A stretch of 52,906 bases of DNA from an uncultured Nostocoides sp. (GCA_937858995.1 CALLZC010000153.1:1-52906), one strand, 5' to 3'; positions 26,985-35,612 are shown, counted from the stretch's first letter. Numbers and translations: made by a program. The notes: generated by a model from the sequence alone, not told the origin.

Positions 26985-28490
26985 ATGAGTGACAACGCAT
27001 ACGACATCACGAATCCGTCCGCCGACGCCGCCGAGCCCGGACTGCCCCCCGGACGCGCCGCGGCGCTGACCGGCTCTGGTGTGGGCAGCTCGAGTGCGCC
27101 GCATACCAATCACGATGGTGAGCAGTTCGACCGCGAAGAGCGCGCCGCCCTGCAGCGCATCGAGGGCCTCTCGACCGAGCTCGAGGATGTCACCGAGGTC
27201 GAGTACCGCCAGTTGCGCCTGGAGCGCGTCGTGCTCGCGGGTGTGTGGACCGAGGGAACCGCGCAGGACGCCGAGAATTCGATGCACGAGTTGGCGGCGC
27301 TCGCCGAGACGGCCGGCTCCACCGTGCTCGCGGGGATCCTGCAGCGCCGCCAGCGACCCGACCCGGGCACCTGGCTCGGCTCGGGCAAAGCCCTGGAGTT
27401 GCGGGATGTGGTGATCGCCGAGGGCGCCGACACCGTTGTCTGCGACTCCGAGCTGGCCCCATCGCAGCGCCGCGCCTTGGAGGACATCGTCAAGGTCAAG
27501 GTCATCGACCGCACCGCCTTGATCCTCGACATCTTCGCCCAGCATGCCAAGTCGCGCGAGGGCAAGGCCCAAGTCGAGCTCGCGCAACTGCAGTATCTGC
27601 TGCCCCGCCTGCGCGGGTGGGGTGAGTCGATGTCACGGCAGGCCGGTGGTCGGGTCGCCGGCGGTGAGGGGATCGGTTCGCGCGGCCCCGGCGAGACCAA
27701 GATCGAGCTGGATCGGCGCCGGATCAACAGCCGAATCGCCAAGCTGCGCCGCGACATTCGGGAGATGAAGACGCATCGGGACACCAAGCGTCACTCGCGC
27801 AAGGCGCATGGCACCCCCAGCGTTGCGATCGCCGGCTATACCAATGCCGGCAAGTCCTCGCTGCTCAATCGCCTGACCGGCGCCGGGGTGCTGGTGGAGA
27901 ACCAGCTCTTCGCCACCCTCGATACCACGGTGCGGCGTGCGCACACACCGGACGGACGCGAGTTCACGCTCACCGACACCGTCGGCTTCGTTCGTCAGCT
28001 TCCGCATGAACTCATCGATGCCTTCCGCTCGACGCTGGAGGAGGTCGGCGATGCCGATGTGCTCCTGCACGTCGTGGACGGGTCGCACCCGGATCCCGAA
28101 GGCCAGATCAGCGCGGTGCGAGCGGTCCTGGCGGACGTGGGCATCGGCGACGTGACCGAGGTGATCGTTGTCAACAAGTCCGATATTGCCGACCCGGAGG
28201 TCGTCGATCGCCTGCTGCGCCTCGAGAAGCACGCCATCGCGGTATCCGCGCACACCGGTGCCGGGATCTCGGAGCTGATCGAGGTGCTGGCCGACGAGTT
28301 GCCGCGGCCGAGCGTGCGCATCGAGGCCGTCGTCCCCTACGCCCGTGGTGATCTGGTCTCCCGCATCCACGAGAGCGGTGAGATCGCGACCTCGGAGCAC
28401 CGACCGGATGGCACCTATGTGATCGCCCTCGTGAGCCCGGACCTGGCTGCGGACTTGGCTGACTTCGCCCACACGGAACGCGCAGGCTGA
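26985..28490 (+). CDS. hflX: GTPase HflX
   Basis: 501 aa translational GTPase that binds the 50S subunit and splits stalled or stressed ribosomes. The N-terminal HflX domain (RRQRPDPGTWLGSGKALEL ...) is followed by the helical SMSRQAGGRVAGGEGIGSRGPGE linker. The G domain has G1 GYTNAGKSS, G3 DTVGFVRQLPHELIDAF and G4 VNKSD. A 60-residue variable N-terminal extension precedes the domain. It stands in the usual actinobacterial position downstream of miaA-dapF, but glp genes intervene here. Confidence 0.97.
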   Translation: MSDNAYDITNPSADAAEPGLPPGRAAALTGSGVGSSSAPHTNHDGEQFDREERAALQRIEGLSTELEDVTEVEYRQLRLERVVLAGVWTEGTAQDAENSMHELAALAETAGSTVLAGILQRRQRPDPGTWLGSGKALELRDVVIAEGADTVVCDSELAPSQRRALEDIVKVKVIDRTALILDIFAQHAKSREGKAQVELAQLQYLLPRLRGWGESMSRQAGGRVAGGEGIGSRGPGETKIELDRRRINSRIAKLRRDIREMKTHRDTKRHSRKAHGTPSVAIAGYTNAGKSSLLNRLTGAGVLVENQLFATLDTTVRRAHTPDGREFTLTDTVGFVRQLPHELIDAFRSTLEEVGDADVLLHVVDGSHPDPEGQISAVRAVLADVGIGDVTEVIVVNKSDIADPEVVDRLLRLEKHAIAVSAHTGAGISELIEVLADELPRPSVRIEAVVPYARGDLVSRIHESGEIATSEHRPDGTYVIALVSPDLAADLADFAHTERAG

Positions 28491-28526
28491 CCGCCCACTC
28501 TGCACCCTGCCAGGCTGACGCGAGAG

Positions 28527-29621
28527 CTACGGAAAGACGCGCTGTCGGGCGGCGATGACGACGCCCGAGAGCAACAGGAGTGCGCCGAAGGCCGCGAAGG
28601 CGGGAGACATCTCGACCCTTTCCGTCGTCAGGACGATCACCTTGGGCACATCGCTGAGAACGCGCGCCAACTCGGCGCCGCTGGCCGCGGGGGAGTACTC
28701 CGCGCCCGTCGCCTTGGCGACGCCCTGCAGGGTGGGCTCGTCCACGACGAGGAACTGCGCGAGGTTGCCTTGCCCGTAGGGGCTGGTCTCGGTGTACGCG
28801 TCCGCGCCCAACTGGTCGGGGCTGCAGACCATGCGGGTTGGTTGCGTGGTGCCGAACCCGATGGGGAAGACCCGGATTCCGCGTTTGGCCGCGACTGCGG
28901 CGGCATCCATGGGCAAGACGCCACGCGTATTCGCACCATCGGTCAGGAGCACGACGACATCGGCGATGGGTTCCGCGGTGGGGGGCGTGATCGCATCGAG
29001 ATCCGGCGCCGGCAGGGGCAGGCGTTGCTCGCCCGGCGGTTCGGGCACCTCATCCGAGGCCACGGGAGGCACGTCGGGGTTGATCCCGGCAATCGCATCG
29101 ACGGAGCGCAGGATGGCGGAACCGATGGCGGTGCCACGCCCCGTCGGCAAGGTCTCGAGGGTGACTTCGAGCTGCCGCCGATCCGTGCTCGGGGGCGCAA
29201 CCACCTCGGCGTAGCCGGCGAAGGCGATCAGCCCGATCCGCGTCTCGGGGTCCTGGGCGGCGACGAAGTCGCGCAGCGCGGCCTTCGCGGCCGAGAGCCG
29301 GTTCGGTTCGACATCGACGGAGCACATCGATCGGGACACATCGAGAGCGACGATGATCGAGGTGCGATTGGTGGGGACCGTCATACTCGCGGTCGGGCGG
29401 GCTGCGCCGATCGAGAGCAGCATGAGCCCGAGGAGCATGGCGGCAATCGGCAGGTGCCGCGTCCAGCGACGCTTGCGTGCGCCGACCGCGGCGCGCACCA
29501 GTGCCACATTCGAGTGCCGGATTGCAGCTGGACGGCGCCGCCGCTGCGCCCAGACATACAGGGCGAGCAGCGTCGGGACGAGCGCCAGCAGCGACAGCGC
29601 GGCGGGCCAGGTGAAGGTCAT
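28527..29621 (-). CDS. Membrane VWA-domain protein (BatA-like), distal
   Basis: 364 aa. Two N-terminal hydrophobic segments (residues 7-24 and 57-73), then a von Willebrand A domain with MIDAS residues D94, S96, S98 in ALDVSRSM and the later TDGANTRG motif. A C-terminal transmembrane helix lies around LLLLSGVVIAA. An acidic Pro-rich insert (EVPEPPGEQRLPLPAPDLD) interrupts the VWA domain. Last gene of the five-gene operon; its ATG overlaps the preceding stop as ATGA. It probably works with the MoxR ATPase in metal-dependent protein interactions at the membrane, by analogy with MoxR-VWA pairs. Confidence 0.85.
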   Translation of the reverse strand: MTFTWPAALSLLALVPTLLALYVWAQRRRRPAAIRHSNVALVRAAVGARKRRWTRHLPIAAMLLGLMLLSIGAARPTASMTVPTNRTSIIVALDVSRSMCSVDVEPNRLSAAKAALRDFVAAQDPETRIGLIAFAGYAEVVAPPSTDRRQLEVTLETLPTGRGTAIGSAILRSVDAIAGINPDVPPVASDEVPEPPGEQRLPLPAPDLDAITPPTAEPIADVVVLLTDGANTRGVLPMDAAAVAAKRGIRVFPIGFGTTQPTRMVCSPDQLGADAYTETSPYGQGNLAQFLVVDEPTLQGVAKATGAEYSPAASGAELARVLSDVPKVIVLTTERVEMSPAFAAFGALLLLSGVVIAARQRVFP

Positions 29622-30610
29622 GGCGCGATCACCCGCCCGGTTCGCACGATGGACAAGGCCATGGCCGCGGCCCCGAGCAAGGCCGCAGCAATCATGAAAT
29701 ACGGTGCCAGTCCGGTGAGTTCGGTGCGTGGCGTGTCCGTCAGCTCGATGCTGTCGTAGACGGCAGCCAACTCCGCGGCATCGTTCGCCGCGTGATAGGT
29801 GCCGTTGGCGGCCTGCGCAATGGCACTCAGGCCGGCAGCGTCGAGCGCGGTTTGCTGCGTAACGCCATTCACCGTCACCTCGGTCCCCTGTGGGCTTCCG
29901 ATGCCTACGGTCTCGATGCGCACCCCAGCGACGGACGCGAGCCGGGCCATGGCCAGCGGGTCGACCCGAGACTCGTCCTGCCCGTCGGACAGCACGATGA
30001 TCGAGGCCGAACCATAGAAGCCGATGTCGATGCTGTCGGGGTCTTCCTCGAGCACCTTGGGATCGACGTCCAGCGTGCCTTCGGTGATGGCCTGCAAGGC
30101 GGCATAGATGCCCTGCCCCAAGGACGTGCCGCCCCTGGGGCTCATGGTGTCGATCGCCTGACTCACGGTGGCGGGGTCATCGCTCGGGGGCTGAGTCACG
30201 ATCCCCGTGTCAGAGAAGGCGACGACACCGATCCGAATCGAGCGCGGCTGCTTGGCCACGAAGGCCTTGGCGGCGCTCTTGGCGGCGGTCAACCGATCCG
30301 GCTCGACATCCTTGGCGCGCATGCTGTTCGAGACGTCGAAGGCGAGGATCACCGTCCCTTCGGCCCGGGTCGTGGTCAGCGTGGCCAACGGCCCGGCCGA
30401 GGCCAGGATCAGCAAGCCCAGCGATGCCAGCAGCAAGCCGGGGGCGACGTGCCGAGGCCGCCCGTTGCCGTCGGGACGGACGGCGCGCAAACCGGTCCGG
30501 GCAAGCGCCTCCCGGCCCCGCCGGGCCTGGGCCCACTGCGCGCGGTAGGTCAGCACGAGCACGGGCAGGATGAGCAACGCCAGCAGGGCCCACGGGATCG
30601 AAAAGCTCAT
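29618..30610 (-). CDS. Membrane VWA-domain protein (BatA-like), proximal
   Basis: 330 aa. Layout as in its neighbour: N-terminal helices at residues 5-21 and 57-75, a VWA domain with MIDAS D92, S94, S96 (AFDVSNSM), VVAFSDTG and the LSDGQDESRVDP motif. The C-terminal helix is in YFMIAAALLGAAAMALSIV. It is more canonical than the distal copy and probably the older member of a duplicated pair. It overlaps both neighbours by ATGA, so the genes are tightly coupled. Confidence 0.87.
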   Translation of the reverse strand: MSFSIPWALLALLILPVLVLTYRAQWAQARRGREALARTGLRAVRPDGNGRPRHVAPGLLLASLGLLILASAGPLATLTTTRAEGTVILAFDVSNSMRAKDVEPDRLTAAKSAAKAFVAKQPRSIRIGVVAFSDTGIVTQPPSDDPATVSQAIDTMSPRGGTSLGQGIYAALQAITEGTLDVDPKVLEEDPDSIDIGFYGSASIIVLSDGQDESRVDPLAMARLASVAGVRIETVGIGSPQGTEVTVNGVTQQTALDAAGLSAIAQAANGTYHAANDAAELAAVYDSIELTDTPRTELTGLAPYFMIAAALLGAAAMALSIVRTGRVIAP

Positions 30611-31500
30611 CGGCGTGCCAGCTTTCGCCGCGTCGCCATCCGCACGAAGGCCGTGCCTAAGTCCTCGTCGGTGGCGATCGTATGCAGGGTGATCCCCGCC
30701 GAGCGAACCCCGGCGACCAGGGCCTGCTGGCCCTGCGCGGCCAGCTCGCGCATCCGCCGCCGGAACTCCTTGTCACTGGTGTCGACGAGAATCTGCTCGC
30801 CGGTCTCGTTGTCCTGCAACGAGATCACTCCCACGTCGGGAAGCTCGCTCTCCAACGGGTCGGTGATCTGGATGGCGACGACATCGTGCCGTTCGGCCAG
30901 TTGACGCAGTGGCTTCTCCCAGCCGGGGCCGCTGATGAAGTCCGACACGACAATCACCAGCGAGCGTTGCCGAATGACTCCCACGGCCGAGCGCAACAGG
31001 GCGGCCAGATCCGTGGTCGCCTGGGAGTGCGGCGCGCGCGCCATCACCTCGTGAATGAGGCGCAGCGATTGAACCCGCCCACTGCGCGGCGGAATCGTCG
31101 CCAGGGGACCGTCGTCATAGATGATCGCGCCAACGCGGTTGCCGCCCCGCCCGAAAATGTGGGCGAAGCACGCCACGAGCTCGATCAGGACGGCGTCCTT
31201 TCCGCGGGCCGAGGGCCCGAACGCCATTGAGGACGAGCGATCCAGGAGCAGCCAGGCGCTCAGGTCCCGATCCTCGGCGTAGTCACGGACATACAGGGTG
31301 TCCATGCGGGCGGTGACATTCCAGTCGATCCGGCGCAGGTCATCCCCGGGCACATACTCCCGCAACTCCTGGAAGTCGATCCCTTCCCCGCGAAAGAGCG
31401 TCGCGAAATCACCCTGGAGCGCGCCGTCGAGGCGGCGCAGCACCGTCCATTCGACCTGCCGCAGCACGGCGGCCGGAGTCACCTCGTGGATGGATGCCAT
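30607..31500 (-). CDS. DUF58-domain protein
   Basis: 297 aa. The conserved DUF58 core GEGIDFQELREYVPGDDLRRIDWNVTARMDTLYVRDY is at residues 39-75, followed by a degenerate VWA-like fold (LLLDRSSSMAFG ... VVSDFISGPGWEKPLRQLAERHDVVAIQITDPLE). There is no membrane segment. DUF58 genes sit between moxR and VWA genes in many bacteria and are taken to be adaptor proteins. The ATG at 31500 lies 22 bp inside the moxR gene. Confidence 0.9.
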   Translation of the reverse strand: MASIHEVTPAAVLRQVEWTVLRRLDGALQGDFATLFRGEGIDFQELREYVPGDDLRRIDWNVTARMDTLYVRDYAEDRDLSAWLLLDRSSSMAFGPSARGKDAVLIELVACFAHIFGRGGNRVGAIIYDDGPLATIPPRSGRVQSLRLIHEVMARAPHSQATTDLAALLRSAVGVIRQRSLVIVVSDFISGPGWEKPLRQLAERHDVVAIQITDPLESELPDVGVISLQDNETGEQILVDTSDKEFRRRMRELAAQGQQALVAGVRSAGITLHTIATDEDLGTAFVRMATRRKLARR

Positions 31501-32498
31501 TGCACGTTCTCCCGATCGGGCACATTGGCCTGGATGTCGGGAAGGGGGACGGCTGCGATGATCGCGCGGACGATGTCGTCGGGGTCGATGTTGTCGGCCA
31601 GTGCTTCGTAGGAGAGGACCAGGCGGTGTCGTAGGACGTCGAGCGCGAGGTCTCGGGCATCCTCCGGGACGGCATACTCGCGACCGCGTAGGAAGGCCAG
31701 GGCGCGGGCGGCCAGCACCATATTGATCGAGGCGCGCGGACTCGCGCCGAAGGTGATCAGGCGGGCCAGGTCGGGCAGCCCGACCAGCGCGGGGTTGCGG
31801 GTCCCACCGGCGATGCGCACGGCATACTGAATGATTCCGGGGTCCACATAGACGGCATCCGCGGCCTTCTGTAGGCGCGCCAATTGCTCCGGGTCCATGA
31901 CGCGTTGGGGCGCATCCCCGAATCCGAGCATGCGCTCCACGACAACGAATTCCTCAGGAGCGGAGGGATATCCGACGCGAACCTTCATCATGAACCGGTC
32001 GACCTGGGCCTCGGGCAAGGGATAGGTACCCTCGGACTCGATCGGGTTCTGGGTGGCCATGACCAGGAACGGCTCGGGCGCCGGGAAGGTCTCGCGGCCA
32101 ATGGTCACCTGACGTTCCTGCATCACTTCCAAGAGCGCGCTCTGCACCTTGGCCGGGGCGCGGTTGATCTCGTCGGCAAGGACCAGGTTGGCGAAGACGG
32201 GCCCGAGGCTGACCTCGAAGCCGCCTGTTTTCTGGTTGTAGATCCGGGTGCCGATGACGTCCGCCGGCACCAGATCAGGGGTGAACTGAATCCGTTGGAA
32301 GGCCCCGCCGATTGCCTCGGCGAGTGCCTTGATCGCGAGCGTCTTCGCCAGGCCTGGGACGCCTTCGACCAGCAGGTGCCCCCGGGCCAGCAGCGCGACG
32401 ATCATCTTCTGCAACAGCTCGTCCTGCCCGACGATGGTCTTCTTGACCTCGTAGAGCGTCTGCTCCAACGGACGGGCAGTGAGTGGGGCGTGATCCAC
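31479..32498 (-). CDS. MoxR-family AAA+ ATPase
   Basis: 339 aa. Walker A VEGVPGLAKT, Walker B LADEINRA and sensor-1 MATQNPIESEGTYPLPEAQVDRF are all present, with the MoxR-specific insert and lid domain. MoxR ATPases act as chaperones that mature or remodel partner complexes together with VWA proteins. The GTG start at 32498 has GGAG at SD distance. It lies 30 bp downstream of the protease gene and overlaps the DUF58 gene by 22 bp. Confidence 0.94.
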   Translation of the reverse strand: MDHAPLTARPLEQTLYEVKKTIVGQDELLQKMIVALLARGHLLVEGVPGLAKTLAIKALAEAIGGAFQRIQFTPDLVPADVIGTRIYNQKTGGFEVSLGPVFANLVLADEINRAPAKVQSALLEVMQERQVTIGRETFPAPEPFLVMATQNPIESEGTYPLPEAQVDRFMMKVRVGYPSAPEEFVVVERMLGFGDAPQRVMDPEQLARLQKAADAVYVDPGIIQYAVRIAGGTRNPALVGLPDLARLITFGASPRASINMVLAARALAFLRGREYAVPEDARDLALDVLRHRLVLSYEALADNIDPDDIVRAIIAAVPLPDIQANVPDRENVQWHPSTR

Positions 32499-32528
32499 GA
32501 CGACTCCGGTTCTTGGCTCGATGGGCGA

Positions 32529-33395
32529 TTACATCGGGGCGGCGCCGATGGCGCGGCCGGCTTCGGTGATGGGCACGGCGAACCCGATGCCCACGAAGAA
32601 GGGTTGGCGGGAGGGATTGGCTAGAGCGGTGACAACTCCCACGACCCGGCCTGCGTCGTCGATGAGGGGTCCACCCGAGTTGCCCGGGTTGACCGCGGCG
32701 TCGAACTGGATGAGGTTCTCCAGGGTGACCGACTCGGTGCGGATCTCCCGACCGGTGGCCGAGATGACCCCGGAGGACAGCGAGAAGGTCAGCCCTAAGG
32801 GATTGCCGACCGCGTGCACTGGGGTCCCGATCGGTCCGGAACCGCCGAGGGTCGCCGGCACCACAACCTCGGGCAATCGCCGGGGAGTGAGGGTCGCCAG
32901 GTCCTTCTCTGGCTGCTCGGAGGCCACGTCGGCCGAGGTCTTGGTGCCGTCGGGGAAGGTGACCTCGACCCGGGTGGCGCCGTCGATGACATGATGCGCC
33001 GTCAGGATCGTGCCGTCGACGTTGGCCACGAAGCCGGTGCCCAGGCCGGTGCCCCCGGACCCCGTGGTGCGGATCACGACCAGGGAGGGGGCGACCTTGG
33101 CGTATGCGGTGGCAGCCGCCGGCGGTTGCCGCGCCGCGTCTTCGAGCGCCTGCTCGAGTTGGGAACTGGCCGCGGCGCGCGCCTGCGCGTCGGTGTATGC
33201 CGGGGGGATGGCGAAGGTGCGCCACAGCGCCGCCCCGGCCAGCAGCGCGACGAGTGCGAGCGCCAGCCAGGGCAGCCAGGCCCGGCGCGGCGATGTCCGG
33301 GCCGCGGGCGCCAGGGCGGGGGAAGGGGCCGGATCGGCAGCGGGCATGGGCTCACGCTGCACGTTCCGGTCCGGCAGGCCCAGACGCCATTGCAT
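32529..33395 (-). CDS. Membrane-anchored trypsin-like serine protease (HtrA-type, no PDZ)
   Basis: 288 aa. A single hydrophobic anchor AWLPWLALALVALLAGAAL near residues 39-57 is followed by an S1C protease domain. The triad is His in ILTAHHVID, Asp in QPEKDLATL and Ser in NPGNSGGPLID. It lacks the PDZ domain of DegP/HtrA. The ATG at 33395 is used; an ATG at 33347 would still keep the anchor. It is the first gene of the operon with moxR, DUF58 and the VWA pair, which suggests the protease and the ATPase act on the same extracytoplasmic or membrane targets. Confidence 0.88.
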   Translation of the reverse strand: MQWRLGLPDRNVQREPMPAADPAPSPALAPAARTSPRRAWLPWLALALVALLAGAALWRTFAIPPAYTDAQARAAASSQLEQALEDAARQPPAAATAYAKVAPSLVVIRTTGSGGTGLGTGFVANVDGTILTAHHVIDGATRVEVTFPDGTKTSADVASEQPEKDLATLTPRRLPEVVVPATLGGSGPIGTPVHAVGNPLGLTFSLSSGVISATGREIRTESVTLENLIQFDAAVNPGNSGGPLIDDAGRVVGVVTALANPSRQPFFVGIGFAVPITEAGRAIGAAPM

Positions 33396-33601
33396 TCTGG
33401 TGACTGTAAACGCCTGACCGGCGCACGGCGATTCCCCGGTGGGAACTCACACGCAATTGACAGCTTGGTGCGATCGGCGCGCGGCGTTCGTTGACCTCGA
33501 CCAGCTCGCCCGGAACAACAGGCGCCGGCCCCGGCGTTCAACCCTGCTGACGGCCGGCATCCGACCGGTCGCGTGATCCCACGCAGGAGGGGACCAGCAG
33601 C

Positions 33602-33973
33602 ATGTCCATCAACGAGTCGCTCAAGAAGTCCATCGACGACCTGGACATCGACCGTCGGGTCGAGGACTTGAACAAGCTCGCACTCCAGACGATCCAGGAG
33701 GTCAAGGCGTCTGTCGGTGCCCTGGCTGCGGACCACCGCGGCACGCTCGAGGAGTGGGTGGGCAAGGCCACCTACGCCGTGGACGCACGCACCGATGGGA
33801 AATACCACGACAAGATGCAGAAGTTCTCGGTCGTGGTGGGCAATGTCGTGGAGAAGGTGGCCGACCAGCGCCCGGCAGCCGCGAATGACGCGTCAACGGG
33901 TCCGGCGTCATCGCAGGCGCCGGCGCCCATGCGAGCCTCCGTCCAGGATGCCGTGTCGGATCCCACGTCCTGA
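33602..33973 (+). CDS. Small helical protein related to MT0933-type antitoxin-like proteins
   Basis: 123 aa, no signal peptide or membrane segment. The middle part EEWVGKATYAVDARTDGKYHDKMQKF resembles the D-x-(K/R)TxGKY element of the MT0933-like family, and the rest is amphipathic helix ending in a Ser/Ala/Pro tail. AGGAGG lies just upstream of the ATG at 33602. It is divergent from the protease operon and converges on AIM24. The function is unknown. Confidence 0.65.
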   Translation: MSINESLKKSIDDLDIDRRVEDLNKLALQTIQEVKASVGALAADHRGTLEEWVGKATYAVDARTDGKYHDKMQKFSVVVGNVVEKVADQRPAAANDASTGPASSQAPAPMRASVQDAVSDPTS

Positions 33974-33990
33974 CGGACGCTCTCGCGTCG

Positions 33991-34713
33991 TCAGTTCAGG
34001 AGCCCACCGAGCATTCCGCCGGAGCCGCCGCCCTGCTGCTGGTGCCCGCCCGGGGCTACCGACTCGCTGGGCTGAACCAGCACATACCCCTGGCCAGTGA
34101 AGGCCATCTGCAATAGCTCCCCGGTCCCACCGCGGATCATCGAACCGATCCCGCCGGTGTCGACCCTCACGTCCATGTGCACGCCCGCGGTCCACATGAC
34201 GACCGCCTGGGCATCGGCGAACGTGGGGGAGGAGGCGACGTCCAGGGCCACCGGGTCTCCCTTGGTGGTGATCGCGACGTAGCCGGTCCCGCGCAGGGAC
34301 ACGTTGTAGAGCCCGCCGGTCATCGCCGCGCCCCGCGCCTGGATCCGGTGGATATCCCACTGGATCGAGCTGCTGAATGCCAGGACGTTGTTGCCGTTGA
34401 CCGAGATGGCGTCCTCCTGCAGGTACATGATCTGCACCTCGGTAGCGTCCTCGGCCAGGAAGAGGTCCCCCTGGCCAGTGCAGGTCATGAGCGTGACCCC
34501 CTCGCCGGTGACGGCCGACTTGAACATGCGGCTCAGCCCCGAGCTCTGCTTGGTGAAGCGCACATCGCCCTGGTAAGCGACCATCGATCCGGCCTTGGCC
34601 ATGACCTCGCCGTAGCGCATGTCCACGCGAAGCAGCTTCTTGTTCTGCAACGAGAAGGGGTCCTGGGTCTCCTTCTCGCGGAACTCCTGGAACAGCGAAC
34701 CGTGGATGGTCAT
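33991..34713 (-). CDS. AIM24-family protein
   Basis: 240 aa, beta-rich, with the AIM24 features GEVMAKAGSMVAYQGDVRF, VTLMTCTGQGDLFLAED and SLRGTGYVAITTKGDPVALDV. It ends with a Gly/Gln-rich GGHQQQGGGSGGMLGGLLN tail. AIM24 proteins are named after a yeast mitochondrial protein; the bacterial function is not established, with proposed roles in membrane or stress physiology. GAGGGAGAAGA precedes the ATG at 34713. It is divergent from the Pro-rich gene at 34833. Confidence 0.88.
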   Translation of the reverse strand: MTIHGSLFQEFREKETQDPFSLQNKKLLRVDMRYGEVMAKAGSMVAYQGDVRFTKQSSGLSRMFKSAVTGEGVTLMTCTGQGDLFLAEDATEVQIMYLQEDAISVNGNNVLAFSSSIQWDIHRIQARGAAMTGGLYNVSLRGTGYVAITTKGDPVALDVASSPTFADAQAVVMWTAGVHMDVRVDTGGIGSMIRGGTGELLQMAFTGQGYVLVQPSESVAPGGHQQQGGGSGGMLGGLLN

Positions 34714-34832
34714 TCTTCTCCCTCACCTCTCGGGCCCCAAGCTCGGAGCCGCCCTGCGGAAACCGTAGCGCTACCCGTGCTGCGGCACTATGGTGTGCAC
34801 GCATTCAACACGGTCCGACGAAGGAGAGCGCG

Positions 34833-35459
34833 ATGGGGTTCCTCGACAAGGCGAAGGCTGCGGCCATGGACCTGCAGCAGAAGGCCGATACGGCCATGTC
34901 GAACTCCGGGCTCATGGGTGGGAACGCGATGGGGAGCCCCGGCGGTGGCGGCTCGGGCAGCTCCAGCGCGGCGGCGGATCGGCTGCTGCGCAACCTCGGT
35001 GTACTGACCTACCTGAACGCCTCGGGGCGCCCGGGCGCCACCGAGGACTACCACCGGATCATGGACGAGTTGCGGGGCCTGGAGGCCTCGGGTGGGCTCA
35101 ACCTGACCTTGACCCCCGCCGCCCCCGCGGGCTATGGCGGGGCCGGCGCTCCGCCGCCCCCTCCGGGTGCCGTGGCCGCCAGTGCCGCCGGTGCCAGTGT
35201 GGGAGGGGCCAGTGTGGGCGGGACCAGTTCCGCCGCAAGTCCCCCGCCGCCTCCGCCTGCCCCCGTGGTCGAGGCGCCTGCCGCTCTTGATGTGCCTGCC
35301 GTTGACGTGCCTGCCGTTGACGTGCCTGCCGTTGACGGGCCTGCCATCGACGTGGCCGATGGTGGCGAGGGCGCCATCATCGACGTCCAAGAGGAAGTCA
35401 TCGATGTCGGTGGTGGCGGTGGAACCGCGCCCGCGCCGCCGCCCCCCTCCTGGGCCTAG
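34833..35459 (+). CDS. Pro/Ala/Gly-rich protein with pentapeptide repeats
   Basis: 208 aa, unrecognised. It begins MGFLDKAKAAAMDLQQKAD, close to the start of the small protein at 20146-20334. A compact region around residues 50-90 (LLRNLGVLTYLNASGRPGATEDYHRIMDEL) looks folded. The rest is low complexity: poly-Pro, ASVGG repeats, four DVPAVD-type repeats and an acidic IIDVQEEVIDVGGGGG segment. GAAGGAG precedes the ATG. It is divergent from AIM24. A scaffold or interaction protein is a possibility only. Confidence 0.72.
   Translation: MGFLDKAKAAAMDLQQKADTAMSNSGLMGGNAMGSPGGGGSGSSSAAADRLLRNLGVLTYLNASGRPGATEDYHRIMDELRGLEASGGLNLTLTPAAPAGYGGAGAPPPPPGAVAASAAGASVGGASVGGTSSAASPPPPPPAPVVEAPAALDVPAVDVPAVDVPAVDGPAIDVADGGEGAIIDVQEEVIDVGGGGGTAPAPPPPSWA
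35289..35348 (+). repeat. 15-bp in-frame tandem repeat (about four copies)
   Basis: GAYGTGCCTGCCGTT occurs at 35289, 35304 and 35319, with a variant at 35334, encoding DVPAV three times and then DGPAI. Nucleotide identity between copies is nearly complete, which suggests recent expansion. Confidence 0.9.
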
Positions 35460-35479
35460 GCTCGGCCCCGACCACAAGG

Positions 35480-35505
35480 CCCCAGGCGGGCTCGCCCGCC
35501 TGGGG
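35480..35505. terminator. Palindromic terminator after the Pro-rich gene
   Basis: CCCCAGGCGGGC and GCCCGCCTGGGG form a 12-bp perfect stem with a 2-base centre, about 20 bp after the stop at 35459. Flanking AAGGC/GCCTT could extend the stem with a small bulge. Confidence 0.8.
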
Positions 35506-35511
35506 TAGCCT
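35506..35511 (+). promoter_or_regulatory. -10 element of the leuS leader (leaderless start)
   Basis: TAGCCT matches the actinobacterial TANNNT -10. The last T is 7 nt before the ATG of the leader peptide at 35519, so transcription would begin at or next to that ATG. Confidence 0.55.
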
Positions 35512-35518
35512 TGGCTGC

Positions 35519-35554
35519 ATGTCAGGCTGGCAGCTCCTTAGTCAGCCGCGCTGA
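35519..35554 (+). CDS. Putative leucine leader peptide of leuS
   Basis: The 11-codon frame MSGWQLLSQPR starts at 35519 and stops at TGA 35552-35554. It contains adjacent Leu codons CTC CTT; CTT is a rare codon in this G+C-rich genome. The stop codon lies inside a hairpin (GTCAGC/GCTGAC, 35541-35555), and an intrinsic terminator follows before leuS. This arrangement is typical of ribosome-mediated attenuation sensing charged tRNA-Leu. Confidence 0.6.
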   Translation: MSGWQLLSQPR

Positions 35555-35583
35555 CGCGACCGAGAGGCCGTCAACGCGGCATA

Positions 35584-35612
35584 CCCCTTCGTGCCCGGAG
35601 GGGTTTTCCTTT
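35584..35612 (+). terminator. Attenuator-type intrinsic terminator upstream of leuS
   Basis: CCCCTTCG and CGGAGGGG form an 8-bp stem (one T-G pair) around a TGCC loop, directly followed by TTTTCCTTT. It ends about 38 nt before the leuS ATG, inside the leader, so it would stop transcription before leuS unless prevented. Confidence 0.75.

Noticed and set aside
25119..27587. 822-codon minus-strand open frame spanning glpD and hflX
   Set aside because: It overlaps two well-identified genes and the gap between them and shows no recognisable domain; typical antisense openness at high G+C.
33457..33462. TTGACA as promoter for the gene at 33602
   Set aside because: No -10 element at a suitable distance in the G+C-rich sequence downstream.
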